64,000 nt of DNA, from assembly GCF_001905445.1 (NCBI RefSeq), contig NZ_LIVQ01000006.1, forward strand, positions 186,001 through 250,000, read 5' to 3'. The DNA comes from Streptomyces sp. CB00455. GTDB taxonomy: Bacteria > Actinomycetota > Actinomycetes > Streptomycetales > Streptomycetaceae. The stretch's first letter is position 1, and the number at the start of each line of letters is the position of its first letter. Positions 28,052-36,297 of this stretch are shown one piece after another. The position numbers and the translations under genes were made by a program. A model generated the notes under the pieces. That model saw only the letters and a list, made by a program, of their open reading frames with translations. It was not told where the DNA came from and did not search any database.

Positions 28052-29038
28052 TCAGGCCACGGCGTCGAAGCCCGTGTCGTGCGCCATCCGCTTCAGCTCC
28101 AGCAGGGCGTGCTTCTCGATCTGGCGGATCCGCTCGCGGGTCAGGCCGTGCTGCTTGCCGACCTCCGTGAGCGTCCGCTCGCGGCCGTCCTCGATGCCGT
28201 ACCGCATCTTGATGATCGACGCGGTGCGCTGGTCGAGCTTGCCGAGCAGGTCCTCCAGCTCCTCGCTGCGCAGCAGCGACAGCACCGACTGCTCCGGCGA
28301 GATCGCGGAGGTGTCCTCCAGGAGGTCACCGAACTGGGTGTCACCGTCGTCGTCGACGGACATGTTGAGGCTGACCGGGTCGCGCGCCCAGTCCAGAACG
28401 TCACCGACGCGCTTCTCCGTGGTGTCCAGCTCGGCGGCGATCTCCGCGTGCTCCGGCTCGCGGCCGTTCTCGCGGTTGAACTCGCGCTGGACGCGGCGGA
28501 TCCGGCCGAGCTCCTCGACCAGGTGGACGGGGAGGCGGATGGTGCGGGACTGGTCCGCGATGGAGCGGGTGATCGCCTGGCGGATCCACCAGGTCGCATA
28601 CGTGGAGAACTTGAAGCCCTTGGCGTAGTCGAACTTCTCGACCGCGCGGACCAGGCCGGCATTGCCCTCCTGGATGAGGTCGAGGAGCGGCAGACCGCTG
28701 CGAGGGTAGCGGCGGGCCACCGCCACCACGAGGCGCAGGTTGGAGCGGATGAAGACTTCCTTGGCCCGCTCGCCTTCGGCGGCCAGCGCCTCCAGCTCCT
28801 CGCGGGCGGGGCTCCCGCCCAGGCCGGCTTCGCGCTCTATCACGCCGTCGAGGATCTGCTGGGCGTAGACGCCCGCCTCGATGATCTGGGACAGCTCCAC
28901 TTCCTTGGCGGCGTCGAGCAGCGGAGTGCGCGCGATCTCGTCCAGGTACATGCCGACCAGGTCGCGGTCTGCGATCTCCCCGCCCCCAGCGCGGGCGCTG
29001 CTCGTGGACTGACGACGGGCGACGGCGCGGGTTGCCAT
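28052..29038 (-). CDS. hrdD: RNA polymerase sigma factor HrdD (group 2 sigma-70)
   Basis: Non-essential principal-like sigma factor. 328 residues in the order region 1.2 (GGEIADRDLVGMYLDEIART), region 2 (IRSNLRLVVAVARRY, LDLIQEGNAGLVRAVEKFDY, FSTYATWWIRQAITRSI), region 3 (IRLPVHLVEELGRIRRV), region 4 (KLDQRTASIIKMRYG, TRERIRQIEKHALLELKR). It lacks the long N-terminal region 1.1 of HrdB; the start MATRAVARRQS fits HrdD. AAGGGAG precedes ATG 29038. A sigma-R type promoter lies about 110 nt upstream, which matches the known thiol-oxidative control of hrdD. Confidence 0.92.
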   Translation of the reverse strand: MATRAVARRQSTSSARAGGGEIADRDLVGMYLDEIARTPLLDAAKEVELSQIIEAGVYAQQILDGVIEREAGLGGSPAREELEALAAEGERAKEVFIRSNLRLVVAVARRYPRSGLPLLDLIQEGNAGLVRAVEKFDYAKGFKFSTYATWWIRQAITRSIADQSRTIRLPVHLVEELGRIRRVQREFNRENGREPEHAEIAAELDTTEKRVGDVLDWARDPVSLNMSVDDDGDTQFGDLLEDTSAISPEQSVLSLLRSEELEDLLGKLDQRTASIIKMRYGIEDGRERTLTEVGKQHGLTRERIRQIEKHALLELKRMAHDTGFDAVA

Positions 29039-29146
29039 GCGTGCTCCCTTGCGATGAGTTCGGTCGCGGTGCGGCTGCCGGACGGCACCGGCGGTGCGGT
29101 GGTGCGTCCCCGGACACTCTCCCGAGTGCCCGCTTCCGAAGGAAAC

Positions 29147-29173
29147 AACGACTGGAATCGGGACAGAATTCCC
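29147..29173 (-). promoter_or_regulatory. Sigma-R type promoter of hrdD
   Basis: On the minus strand GGGAAT (29173-29168), an 18-nt spacer and GTT (29149-29147) fit the GGAAT-N18-GTT consensus of sigma-R, the disulfide-stress sigma factor. Transcription would begin about 100 nt before the hrdD ATG. Confidence 0.75.
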
Positions 29174-29563
29174 GCGCCGTCCCGTCTTCTGCCAGATCTT
29201 GCAGTATCCTGCCCCGCCACGAAGGGTGGCCGAATACTGCGGGATGCCGGAGAGGTGCAGGTCAGGCCCCGGATCGGAGGCCGGTCCGGCAGTCCCCGCG
29301 GTGATGTGCGACCGCCGGGCCCGTGAGACCGCCGTCACACGCGCCACGGCCGCCTCACCCCGGACCGGACGCCACCGGCGCCGCCGGCGCCACCCGTGGC
29401 CGCCCTCCCACCCTGAAGACGGACCCCGCCGCCTCCTGGTTGCCCGGACCGACGGCCGAATCCCCGGATGGGCTGGATGCGCTGGATGCGCGGGCAAGCG
29501 CCCCCTTTCCCTCCCATCCGGTCCCGCCGGGCCCGGTCGCGCCGGCTCCGCCCCGAGCGCGGG
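29174..29563. other. Gene-free spacer upstream of hrdD
   Basis: About 390 nt between the hrdD promoter and the dioxygenase stop. Open frames here are low-complexity Arg/Pro readings without start context. Further upstream hrdD promoters could lie here; I cannot assign one. Confidence 0.6.
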
Positions 29564-30382
29564 CTAGCCGAACTGGACGGAGCGCTTCGAGAGGCCCATC
29601 CAGAAGCCGTCCACCGTGTCGCGGCGGGCGGCCAGGTCCCCGGCCGCCTCGGCCGCGCCCAGGGTGACGAACAGCGGGGCGAAGTGTTCCGTACGGGGGT
29701 GGGCCAGGCGGCCCGACGGGGACTTGGCCTCGAAGTCGAGCAGGGAGTCGAGATCGCCCGCGGCGAGCGCCTCGTGACCCCACGCGTCGAACTCGGCGGA
29801 CCAGGCGGGGACGCCCGGGCCCGTGTGCCGCAGCGCGGCCAGGTTGTGGGTGAAGAAGCCGCTGCCGACGATCAGGACCCCTTCGTCGCGCAGGGGCGCC
29901 AGCCTGCGTCCGATGTCCATCAGGCGGCGCGGGTCGAGCGTCGGCAGGGAGACCTGCAGGACCGGGACGTCGGCTTCCGGGAACATCTCCACCAGCGGGA
30001 CGTACGCGCCGTGGTCCAGGCCGCGGTCCGGTATGTCCTGGACGGGGGCGCCGGGGGCCTTCAGGAGCGCCCGGACCGAGGCGGCGAGCTGCGGGGCGCC
30101 CGGGGCGTCGTAGCGGACGCGGTAGTAGTGCTCGGGGAAGCCCCAGAAGTCGTAGACCAGCGGCACCCGCTCGGTGGCGCCGAGGGCGAGGGGGGCCTCC
30201 TCCCAGTGGGCGGAGACCATCAGGATCGCCTTCGGGCGGGGCAGCCCGGCCGACCAGGCGGCCAGTTCGCCCGGCCAGACCGGGTCGTCCGCGAGCGGCG
30301 GCGCTCCGTGGCTGAGATAGAGGGCCGGCATACGGCCCGGGGCGGTGGACGGGGCGGGGTTCGAGGACGGGGCAGAGCTCAT
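29564..30382 (-). CDS. LigB-family extradiol dioxygenase (DODA/YgiD-like)
   Basis: A 272-residue class III extradiol ring-cleavage dioxygenase homologue of the 4,5-DOPA dioxygenase group, using Fe(II) (Zn in some). Metal and catalytic histidines are visible in PALYLSHGAPP, ILMVSAHWEEAPLA, LDHGAYVPL and IVGSGFFTHNLAAL, all four family blocks. YDFWGFPEHYYRVRY is also typical. Cytoplasmic; substrate is likely a catechol but is not predictable. ATG 30382 is preceded by GGAGCGCC. It lies downstream of an MFS gene on the same strand but is separated by a 32-bp palindrome, so it probably has its own promoter. Confidence 0.9.
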   Translation of the reverse strand: MSSAPSSNPAPSTAPGRMPALYLSHGAPPLADDPVWPGELAAWSAGLPRPKAILMVSAHWEEAPLALGATERVPLVYDFWGFPEHYYRVRYDAPGAPQLAASVRALLKAPGAPVQDIPDRGLDHGAYVPLVEMFPEADVPVLQVSLPTLDPRRLMDIGRRLAPLRDEGVLIVGSGFFTHNLAALRHTGPGVPAWSAEFDAWGHEALAAGDLDSLLDFEAKSPSGRLAHPRTEHFAPLFVTLGAAEAAGDLAARRDTVDGFWMGLSKRSVQFG

Positions 30383-30428
30383 CGGGGCGCTCCTCTTTGC
30401 TTGGTTCGGGGCCGCCCGAAAAGACTGA

Positions 30429-30460
30429 CCCCACTTCGTTCAAATTTGAACGAAGTGGGG
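30429..30460 (-). terminator. 32-bp perfect palindrome, terminator or operator
   Basis: CCCCACTTCGTTCAAA with its exact complement TTTGAACGAAGTGGGG has no spacer; GACTGACC and GGTCAGTC flank it. Read on the minus strand it follows the MFS stop by about 30 nt and is trailed by TCAGTCTTTT, so a rho-independent terminator is most likely. The AT-rich core and location 47 nt before the dioxygenase ATG also allow an operator. Confidence 0.65.
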
Positions 30461-30490
30461 CGGTCAGTCATTCCCGTGCGGGTGGCCCCG

Positions 30491-32035
30491 TCAGTGGGCG
30501 ATCACCGGAACCTGGATCCCGGCGTCCTCGCCGACCCCGGAACCGGAGCCGGAGGCCACCGGCCCGCCCGCACCCGGACGGCCCGTGTTGATCAGGGTCA
30601 GCGCGATGGTCGAGCTCGCGACCAGGATGCCGACGGCCCACCAGATGGCCGAGGAGTAGCCCTCGACCATGGCCTGCGCCTGGACCAGCCTGGCCGCGGC
30701 GCCCCCGGCGGCCGCCTCGGCCGCGTGGTCGGTCAGGTACGCGGTGGTCGCCGAGGCGGCGATGGTGTTCAGCAGCGCGGTGCCGATGGCGCCGCCGACC
30801 TGCTGCGAGGTGTTGACCATGGCGGAGGCGACGCCGGCGTCGGCCGGGTTCACCCCGTGGGTGGCCAGGGACATGGCCGGCATGAACGCCGTACCCATGC
30901 CGAGGCCGAGGAGCAGCTGCGCCGGCAGGATCAGCGCCGGGTAGGAGGAGCCGACCTCCAGCTGGGTCAGCAGCAGCATGCCGGTGGCGGCGAGCAGGAA
31001 GCCCGGCCCCATCAGCAGGCGCGGCGGGACCCGGGTCATCAGGCGGGCGCCGATCTGGGTGGAGCCCGTGATCATGCCCGCGATCATCGGAAGGAAGGCG
31101 AAGCCGGTCTTGACGGGCGAGAAGCCCTTCACGACCTGGAGGTAGTAGGTGAGGAAGAGGAACAGGCCGAACATGGCGATGACGGCCAGGCCGAGCGAGA
31201 GGTAGACACCGCCGCGGTTGCGCTCCAGCAGGACGCGCAGCGGCAGCAGCGGGGACTTCACCTTGGACTCGACGAAGACGAACGCCGACAGCAGGACCGC
31301 CGAGGCGACGAACATGCCCACGGTCAGCGCGTCCGACCAGCCGGCGGACTCGGCGCGGGTGAAGCCGTACACCAGCGAGACGAGACCGAGGGTGGACAGG
31401 ACCACGCCGGGGATGTCGAGGCGCGCGCGGTTGCGGGAACCGGCGGGCTCGCGGATGACCAGCCAGGCACCCAGGGCCGCGATGATCGCGAAGGGGATGT
31501 TGACGAAGAAGGTCCAGCGCCAGTTGAGGTACTCGGTGAGGAAGCCGCCGAGGATCAGGCCGACGGCGCCGCCGCCGCCCGCGATCGCACCGTAGATGCC
31601 GAAGGCCTTGGCGCGCTCCTTGGCGTCGGTGAACATCACCGCGAGCAGGGAGAGGGCCGCCGGGGCGAGCAGCGCGCCGAAGGCACCCTGGAGGGCGCGG
31701 GCGCCCAGCATCATGGCCTCGCCGTTCGCTGCGCCGCCGAGGGCGGAGGCCAGGGCGAAGCCGATGAGACCCACGACGAAGGCGTTCTTGCGGCCCCACT
31801 TGTCGGCGATGCGGCCGCCGAAGAGGAGCAGTCCGCCGAAGGCCAGCGCATAGGCGGTGATGACCCACTGGCGGTTGCCGTCGGAGATGCCGAGGTCGGT
31901 CTGGGCGGAGGGGAGGGCGATGTTCACGATGGTCGCGTCGAGGACGACCATCAGCTGGGCCAGGGCTATGAAGACGAGTGCCTTCCAGCGGCTGGGATCA
32001 GCAGCCGGCGGCGCTGTCGCGGCTGTTTTGGACAT
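30491..32035 (-). CDS. MFS drug exporter (DHA2/EmrB-like), TetR-linked
   Basis: A 514-residue multidrug-type efflux permease with about 14 TM helices. TM1 has AQLMVVLDATIVNIALPSAQ, motif A is LFGGRIADKWGRKNAFVVG, and GARALQGAFGALLAPAALSL is characteristic. The C-terminus is a short Gly/Ser-rich tail. It lies 71 nt downstream of a TetR gene on the same strand, a common autoregulated regulator-exporter pair. ATG 32035 is chosen as it matches the usual MSKTA start; GTG 32047 is an alternative. Substrate unknown. Confidence 0.88.
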   Translation of the reverse strand: MSKTAATAPPAADPSRWKALVFIALAQLMVVLDATIVNIALPSAQTDLGISDGNRQWVITAYALAFGGLLLFGGRIADKWGRKNAFVVGLIGFALASALGGAANGEAMMLGARALQGAFGALLAPAALSLLAVMFTDAKERAKAFGIYGAIAGGGGAVGLILGGFLTEYLNWRWTFFVNIPFAIIAALGAWLVIREPAGSRNRARLDIPGVVLSTLGLVSLVYGFTRAESAGWSDALTVGMFVASAVLLSAFVFVESKVKSPLLPLRVLLERNRGGVYLSLGLAVIAMFGLFLFLTYYLQVVKGFSPVKTGFAFLPMIAGMITGSTQIGARLMTRVPPRLLMGPGFLLAATGMLLLTQLEVGSSYPALILPAQLLLGLGMGTAFMPAMSLATHGVNPADAGVASAMVNTSQQVGGAIGTALLNTIAASATTAYLTDHAAEAAAGGAAARLVQAQAMVEGYSSAIWWAVGILVASSTIALTLINTGRPGAGGPVASGSGSGVGEDAGIQVPVIAH

Positions 32036-32106
32036 GGGGGTACCCACTTCACTGTGCGGAATGACTGAAATATCCGGAAAAGGCTATGGAACAAGCTGGG
32101 TGTGCG

Positions 32107-32850
32107 TCACATGGTTTTCTGCCTCAGGTCATCCAGCGTCGCGGCCGAGCCGGGCAGTTCGGAGCGGGCCGGGGCCCGCAACCCGTCCAGGAACAGCTGG
32201 AGGTGACGGTGGATGAAGCGGTCCACATCGAGGCAGGCGGTGCCCGGGAGCGGGCGGCTGAGCTGGGAGAGGGCGACCATCAGATCGCCGACGCCGATGT
32301 CGGTGCGCACCAGCCCGGAAGCCTGGCCGGCGTGCAGCAGGGTCTCCACGGCCGACTCCAGGGCGGAGCGCGCCGCGAGGAGTTCGGGGTGGTCGCCGTC
32401 GAAGTCGTCGGCGAGCATCGGGCACAGGGCGCCGATCCGCTCGTCGGCGGCGGCGTGCGTGAACCGGCACAGCGCGGAGAAGGCATCGGGCTCCTCGGCC
32501 AGCGAGGCGGCGGCCTGCGCCCCGACCCGGTCCATGACGTAGAGCACGACGTGGTGGACGAGCGTGGGGCGGTCGGGGAAGTGCCGGTAGAGCGTGGCGT
32601 TGCCGATGCCGGCCCGGCGCGCGATCTCGTCGAAGGGGGCACCGGAGCCGAACTCGACGAACACCCCGCGGGCAGCCGCCAGAATGCGCTCGCGGTTGCG
32701 GACGGCGTCGGAGCGGGACCCGCGCGAGGCACGGACGCCCGCGACCGCGTGCAGGCCGCAACCCCGGGCGGACGCGGGCATTGCCAGGCGGGCGTCCGCC
32801 GCGGGGGCGGACGGGGCCGCCGGGGCGGCGGTCGTGGACGGGCGCTTCAT
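32107..32850 (-). CDS. TetR-family repressor
   Basis: A 247-residue TetR/AcrR regulator. After an about 45-residue Ala-rich extension, the HTH reads RSDAVRNRERILAAARGVFV, FDEIARRAGIGNATLYRHFPDR, the canonical TetR signature. The C-terminal ligand domain (about 100-240) is of the SbtR-like type (LCPMLADDFDGDHPELLAAR). It should repress itself and the downstream exporter. Two 17-bp palindromes (33037-33053 and 33076-33092) upstream of its start are candidate operators. ATG 32850 is used; later starts would also keep the HTH. Confidence 0.88.
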   Translation of the reverse strand: MKRPSTTAAPAAPSAPAADARLAMPASARGCGLHAVAGVRASRGSRSDAVRNRERILAAARGVFVEFGSGAPFDEIARRAGIGNATLYRHFPDRPTLVHHVVLYVMDRVGAQAAASLAEEPDAFSALCRFTHAAADERIGALCPMLADDFDGDHPELLAARSALESAVETLLHAGQASGLVRTDIGVGDLMVALSQLSRPLPGTACLDVDRFIHRHLQLFLDGLRAPARSELPGSAATLDDLRQKTM

Positions 32851-32882
32851 TCCGGGGCCTTCCTGGCGCGGTGGATGGTGCC

Positions 32883-33033
32883 TTGGCGGGTGTTGCCTGG
32901 GCGGGTGGCAACCGCACGGGTGGCGGCGCCGTGGCGGGTGGTGACTGAGCGGTGCCGACTCGGGCGGTGCCGACTGGGCGGGTGGTCACTGGGGTGGTCA
33001 CTCGGCGGGTGCCGAGCCGGCGGGTGGTCACTC
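32883..33033. repeat. GGGCGGGTGG-type repeat in TetR leader
   Basis: Degenerate short units (GGCGGGTG, GCGGTGCCGACT, CGGGTGGTCACT) repeat through about 150 nt between the TetR start and its operators. No coding potential is seen. Confidence 0.6.
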
Positions 33034-33095
33034 AACCGGGGAGCGGATCCCCGCTTTGCGCGACTCACGTACAAACGGGGATCCGCTCCCCGGTT
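33034..33095. promoter_or_regulatory. Paired palindromic operators upstream of TetR gene
   Basis: Two 17-bp sites, CGGGGAGCGGATCCCCG (33037-33053) and CGGGGATCCGCTCCCCG (33076-33092), are each CGGGGA-N5-TCCCCG palindromes and are exact inverses of each other, centres 39 bp apart. Together they form a 20-bp inverted repeat. They sit between the divergent TetR and protease genes and probably bind the TetR protein. Confidence 0.7.
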
Positions 33096-33253
33096 ATTTC
33101 ACCCGCCCGCGTGACCTAGGTCACACGGTCGAGCCGCGCCAGTCATCGTTTGGCCTCTCCCGGCGCGCGGGCGCGCCGCAGCCGTCGGAGGGTGAGCGGA
33201 CAGAGCGCAGACCGGGCAGGGCCGGCTGCCGCGGAACCGGAGGCGATCTCCCC

Positions 33254-34531
33254 ATGCCGCAGACCCGCCGGTGGATATGCAGACCACGCCTCACCGGCGT
33301 GTACATCGGCCTGACCGCACTGGCCCTGGGCGTCACGGCCACCGCGAGCACGGGGATATCCGGCCGCGGCCACTCGGCTGCCGGAGCGAGGGCCACGAGC
33401 GCCGAGTCGGCTCTCGCGCCCTGCCGGATCGCCGGCACGATGGGCGTCCAGATGTCCGAGGGCCTGCCGACGCCGCCCGGGTACTCCCGCTCGACCGGCG
33501 AGATCAGGGCCCTGAACCTGATGATCGACTTCCCCGACGCCAAGGGCGAGGGCGCGGCCGCGGACCGGATGGCGGAGTTCTTCCCCCAGACCGCCGACTG
33601 GTTCCGCGCCAGCTCCTACGGCCGGCTCACCTATCGGGCCGAGGCGCCGATACGGAACTGGCTGCGCATGCCGATGCCCTTCGCGGCGTACGGGATCGAG
33701 CGCGGATCGGCGTACGAGCCGGGCTACCGGCAGCTCGTCGAGCACATCGCTAAGGCCGCCGATGCCGAGGTGGACTTCAGCAAGTACGACCTGATCAACA
33801 TCCTGGTCACCCCGAACGCCGGTCCGTCCGCCCTGGACACCGTCCTGTCCGTGACCTTCTCGGGCAACGCCGAGGCGCCGATGGCCGACGGCGTACCGCT
33901 CGCCAACACGTCCTTCATCTACAGCCGGCAGGACGACGGCTCCGGCACCTACCGGGAGACCGGCTACCGGGTGCTCCCGCACGAGAACGGGCACGTCTTC
34001 GGCCTGCCCGACCTGTACACCTCAGACGGCGGCGGCACCGTCGGGCACTGGGACATCATGAGCGAGGACTGGGGAGCCAACAACGACCTGCTGGGCTGGC
34101 ACAAGTGGAAGCTGGGCTGGCTGGACGCCAAGCAGATCAGCTGCGCGTCGAAATCGGGGGTCAGTGACCACATCCTGTCCCCGCTGGCGGTGGCGGGCGG
34201 CACGAAGCTGGCCTTCGTGCCCCTGTCGGAAAGCTCCGGCTACGCGGTGGAGGTGCGGACGCAGGCCGGGAACGACGAGGCGGTCTGCCGTCCCGGTGTC
34301 CTCATCTACAAGGTGGACTCCGAAGTGGACACGGGGCGCGGACCGGTGACGGTCTCGGACAGCGCGGGCGGAAGCGGCGGCTGCACGAGGCGGCCCAACG
34401 TGCACGCGGAGCTGTCGGACGCGCCGTTCCGGCCGGGCGAGACCTTCACCGACGAGAAGGCGGGCATCAGCGTCTCGGTGGTGGGCGAGCTGCGCAACGG
34501 CAGCTACCAGGTACGGATCATCCGGCCCTGA
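33254..34531 (+). CDS. Secreted M6-like zinc metalloprotease
   Basis: A 425-residue exported protease. A twin-Arg-free signal segment lies at about 1-32 (TGVYIGLTALALGVTATAS). The zinc motif is HENGHVFGLPDLY (HExxH with downstream GLPD), then HWDIMSEDWG supplies the Met-turn, as in immune-inhibitor-A/M6 enzymes. The C-terminal about 130 residues form a beta-rich domain ending VVGELRNGSYQVRI. ATG 33254 has GGAGG about 12 nt upstream. It is divergent from the TetR gene, with the operators between them, so it might share that control. Extracellular protein degradation is the expected role. Confidence 0.85.
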   Translation: MPQTRRWICRPRLTGVYIGLTALALGVTATASTGISGRGHSAAGARATSAESALAPCRIAGTMGVQMSEGLPTPPGYSRSTGEIRALNLMIDFPDAKGEGAAADRMAEFFPQTADWFRASSYGRLTYRAEAPIRNWLRMPMPFAAYGIERGSAYEPGYRQLVEHIAKAADAEVDFSKYDLINILVTPNAGPSALDTVLSVTFSGNAEAPMADGVPLANTSFIYSRQDDGSGTYRETGYRVLPHENGHVFGLPDLYTSDGGGTVGHWDIMSEDWGANNDLLGWHKWKLGWLDAKQISCASKSGVSDHILSPLAVAGGTKLAFVPLSESSGYAVEVRTQAGNDEAVCRPGVLIYKVDSEVDTGRGPVTVSDSAGGSGGCTRRPNVHAELSDAPFRPGETFTDEKAGISVSVVGELRNGSYQVRIIRP

Positions 34532-34653
34532 CCGGCCTTGACCGGCCCTGACCGGGGCGGACGCGGGAGCGGGGGCGGGGACGGGAACGGGAACGGGAGC
34601 GGGAGCGGGGGCGGGGACGGGGGCTGACGCGGGGACGGGGGCTGACGCGGGGG
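34523..34653 (+). repeat. GC-rich short tandem repeats after protease
   Basis: Three 11-nt CCTGACCGG-type units overlap the protease stop, followed by G-rich hexamers (GGGAGC, GGGGAC, GGGAAC) and two copies of GACGGGGGCTGACGCGGGG. No gene or clear terminator is visible. Confidence 0.7.
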
Positions 34654-34697
34654 CGACCCCGCGGACGAGGAACCACGGCCCGCTTAGGGTGGGGCGC

Positions 34698-35093
34698 ATG
34701 GAGACCTACACCATCGGGCAGGCCGCCCGGCTGCTCGGCGTGAGCGTCGACACCGCCCGGCGGTGGGCGGACGCCGAACGCTTCCCGACCCGCCGGGACG
34801 GCAAGCGCCGCATCGTCGACGGCCCGGACCTCGCGGCCTTCTGCGTGGAAGCCGCCCAGGAGGGCTCCGAGGACAACACCGAGTCCGCCACCACCTCCGC
34901 CCGCAACGCCTTCCCCGGCATCGTGACCGGCATCAAACTGGGCGACGTATCCGCTCAGGTCGACATCCAGGCCGGCCCGCACCGCGTGGTGTCCCTGCTG
35001 ACCCGCGAAGCCGTCGAGGAACTGGGCCTGGAGGTGGGCATGCGCGCCACGGCCCGCGTGAAGTCGACCAGCGTCCACATCGACCGCACCTGA
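34698..35093 (+). CDS. HTH-TOBE fusion protein (molbindin-type regulator)
   Basis: A 131-residue protein. The N-terminal MerR/excisionase-like HTH (about 1-50: YTIGQAARLLGVSVDTARRW, RRDGKRRIVDGPDLAAF) is fused to a C-terminal TOBE/Mop domain (about 65-131: ARNAFPGIVTGIKLGDVSAQ, VVSLLTREAVEELGLEVG, ARVKSTSVHI) that in relatives binds molybdate. It probably senses molybdate or tungstate and controls its uptake; no modABC genes are adjacent here. TAGGGT lies 7 nt before ATG 34698 with no ribosome site, so it looks leaderless. Confidence 0.87.
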   Translation: METYTIGQAARLLGVSVDTARRWADAERFPTRRDGKRRIVDGPDLAAFCVEAAQEGSEDNTESATTSARNAFPGIVTGIKLGDVSAQVDIQAGPHRVVSLLTREAVEELGLEVGMRATARVKSTSVHIDRT

Positions 35094-35582
35094 AGCCCGA
35101 CGCACCAGCGCCAGCCCTACAGGTCCACCACGGACAACCCGGTCGCATGGGAACGGGTCATCCGGCAAGTGGAAGCGGTGGGGACGTCGTTGCAGGGACA
35201 CCTGGCTGAGCCGGCTTGGCCAAGACCGGCCGCGAGCCCCCGACGAGCGACCCTCAGGATCGGCCACCCCCACCTCACCGACCACGACACCCAGGCTTCC
35301 GGGGAGGACGACGGCCATGGTCCCGGGGCTGACGGCGACGACGGTGAAGAGGTTGTACGTCACGGAGGGAACCCGCCGCAGACGCCAGTCCGGGCCGGTC
35401 AGGGCGCCGGGACAGTCTCGGACAGCCGGAGGTCCTATGGGGGCGCAGTCACGCAGTGCGATCCGCTAGGCTGTCGGTGGTCAGACGGCTACTGCGCGCG
35501 TGTGGGGGAAGATGTCCGTGCGGACATCCCATCCCGCACCGGACCCCCGCCGGGGTCAGGCGCGGTTTTCGTCCAGCCCCCC
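35094..35582. other. Gene-free region before tRNA-Arg
   Basis: About 490 nt with no convincing gene on either strand. It includes a 7-bp hairpin (GATGTCC-GTGC-GGACATC near 35512) and a TAGGCT at 35467 that could be a -10 box for the tRNA; no matching -35 is clear. Confidence 0.6.
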
Positions 35583-35655
35583 GCCTTCGTAGCTCAGGGG
35601 ATAGAGCACGGCTCTCCTAAAGCCGGTGTCGCAGGTTCGAATCCTGCCGAGGGCA
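35583..35655 (+). tRNA. tRNA-Arg (anticodon CCT)
   Basis: A complete 73-nt cloverleaf. Acceptor GCCTTCG pairs with CGAGGGC, with G-U at one position. D arm AGCTCAGGGGATAGAGC. Anticodon stem CGGCT/AGCCG with loop CTCCTAA, so the anticodon is CCT (AGG codon). T arm GCAGGTTCGAATCCTGC. Discriminator A at 35655. CCA is not encoded. Confidence 0.97.
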
Positions 35656-35660
35656 CTTTC

Positions 35661-35694
35661 GAGGACCCCCAGCCGATCAGGGCTGGGGGTCCTC
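35661..35694 (+). terminator. Hairpin terminator after tRNA-Arg
   Basis: GAGGACCCCCAGCC (35661-35674) and its exact complement (35681-35694) form a 14-bp stem with loop GATCAG, directly after the tRNA. Confidence 0.88.
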
Positions 35695-35697
35695 TGC

Positions 35698-35856
35698 GTG
35701 CTGGTGCGCGCGCTGGACTCGTCAGGCTCCGGTTCCGGGTTCGGGTTCGGTTCCGGGTTCGGGGAGCGGGTGGAGCGCCTGAGTCGGGAGCTGGAGGCCC
35801 ATCTGGACGCCGAGGAGGAGCAGTTGCCGGCCGTGCTGCGGGCCCTGGGTGCCTGA
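35698..35856 (+). pseudogene. Possible remnant of a hemerythrin-like protein
   Basis: A 52-residue reading from GTG 35698 ends RVERLSRELEAHLDAEEEQL, PAVLRALGA, which looks like the last helix of a hemerythrin HHE-domain protein (HL..EE..L). It is preceded by a Ser/Gly/Phe repeat. There is no ribosome site and no upstream part, so this is probably the scar of a gene lost next to the tRNA, or chance. Confidence 0.35.
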
Positions 35857-35932
35857 GACCGGGCCGGGCCAGGTCCAGGGGAGCCGGCCCCCGGCCCGGA
35901 GCCGGCCCCGGCCCCGCCCCGGGTGCACGAAG

Positions 35933-35957
35933 GCCCTCCCGGCGCGACCGGGAGGGC
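35933..35957 (-). terminator. Hairpin terminator of small ORF
   Basis: GCCCTCCCGG (35933-35942) pairs with CCGGGAGGGC (35948-35957), a perfect 10-bp stem with loop CGCGA, 26 nt past the stop of the small gene at 35983. Confidence 0.75.
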
Positions 35958-35982
35958 TCGTGTGCGCACCGTTGCCGACGGG

Positions 35983-36183
35983 TCAGCTCAGTCCTCTGCT
36001 CCGCTCACCGATGCGGTCGCCCTGCGGGGTCCCGGCCCGCTTCAGGGCCGCCTTGGTGTGCGCACCGCCCTTGACCTTGCTCCGCACCGGGCCCTCGAAG
36101 CCGTGGCCCGCCGGACGTGGCGGCCGATCCGGCGCGTGGGCCTCGAAGGCCGCTCGGAGGTCCTGCTTCTGCTCTTTGCTCAT
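35983..36183 (-). CDS. Small charged hypothetical protein
   Basis: A 66-residue cytoplasmic protein of unknown function. It starts MSKEQKQDLRAAFEAHAPDR and continues GFEGPVRSKVKGGAHTKAAL to RIGERSRGLS. It is highly charged, without TM or signal segment. AAGGAGT lies upstream of ATG 36183 and a terminator follows, supporting a real gene. The hydrophilic, disordered character resembles small nucleic-acid-binding or stress proteins, but nothing specific can be said. Confidence 0.7.
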   Translation of the reverse strand: MSKEQKQDLRAAFEAHAPDRPPRPAGHGFEGPVRSKVKGGAHTKAALKRAGTPQGDRIGERSRGLS

Positions 36184-36297
36184 CCCGTGGTCAACTCCTT
36201 CGGGAAGCACCCAATCGGACTACTGGGATCGTATGCAGATATACGGACCAACGCACCCGGACCGGTCGGTAAAGAATTTTTCACCGCCGCCGTGCGA

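Noticed and set aside
29468..32068. 866-codon plus-strand open frame
   Set aside because: Antisense shadow of the dioxygenase and MFS genes; no motif and biased composition.
33034..33095. 20-bp inverted repeat considered as a terminator
   Set aside because: No gene ends here; both neighbours start away from it, and each arm is itself a palindrome, which fits operators better.
35169..36074. Open frame reading across the tRNA-Arg gene
   Set aside because: It overlaps the tRNA and its terminator and shows no protein family marks.
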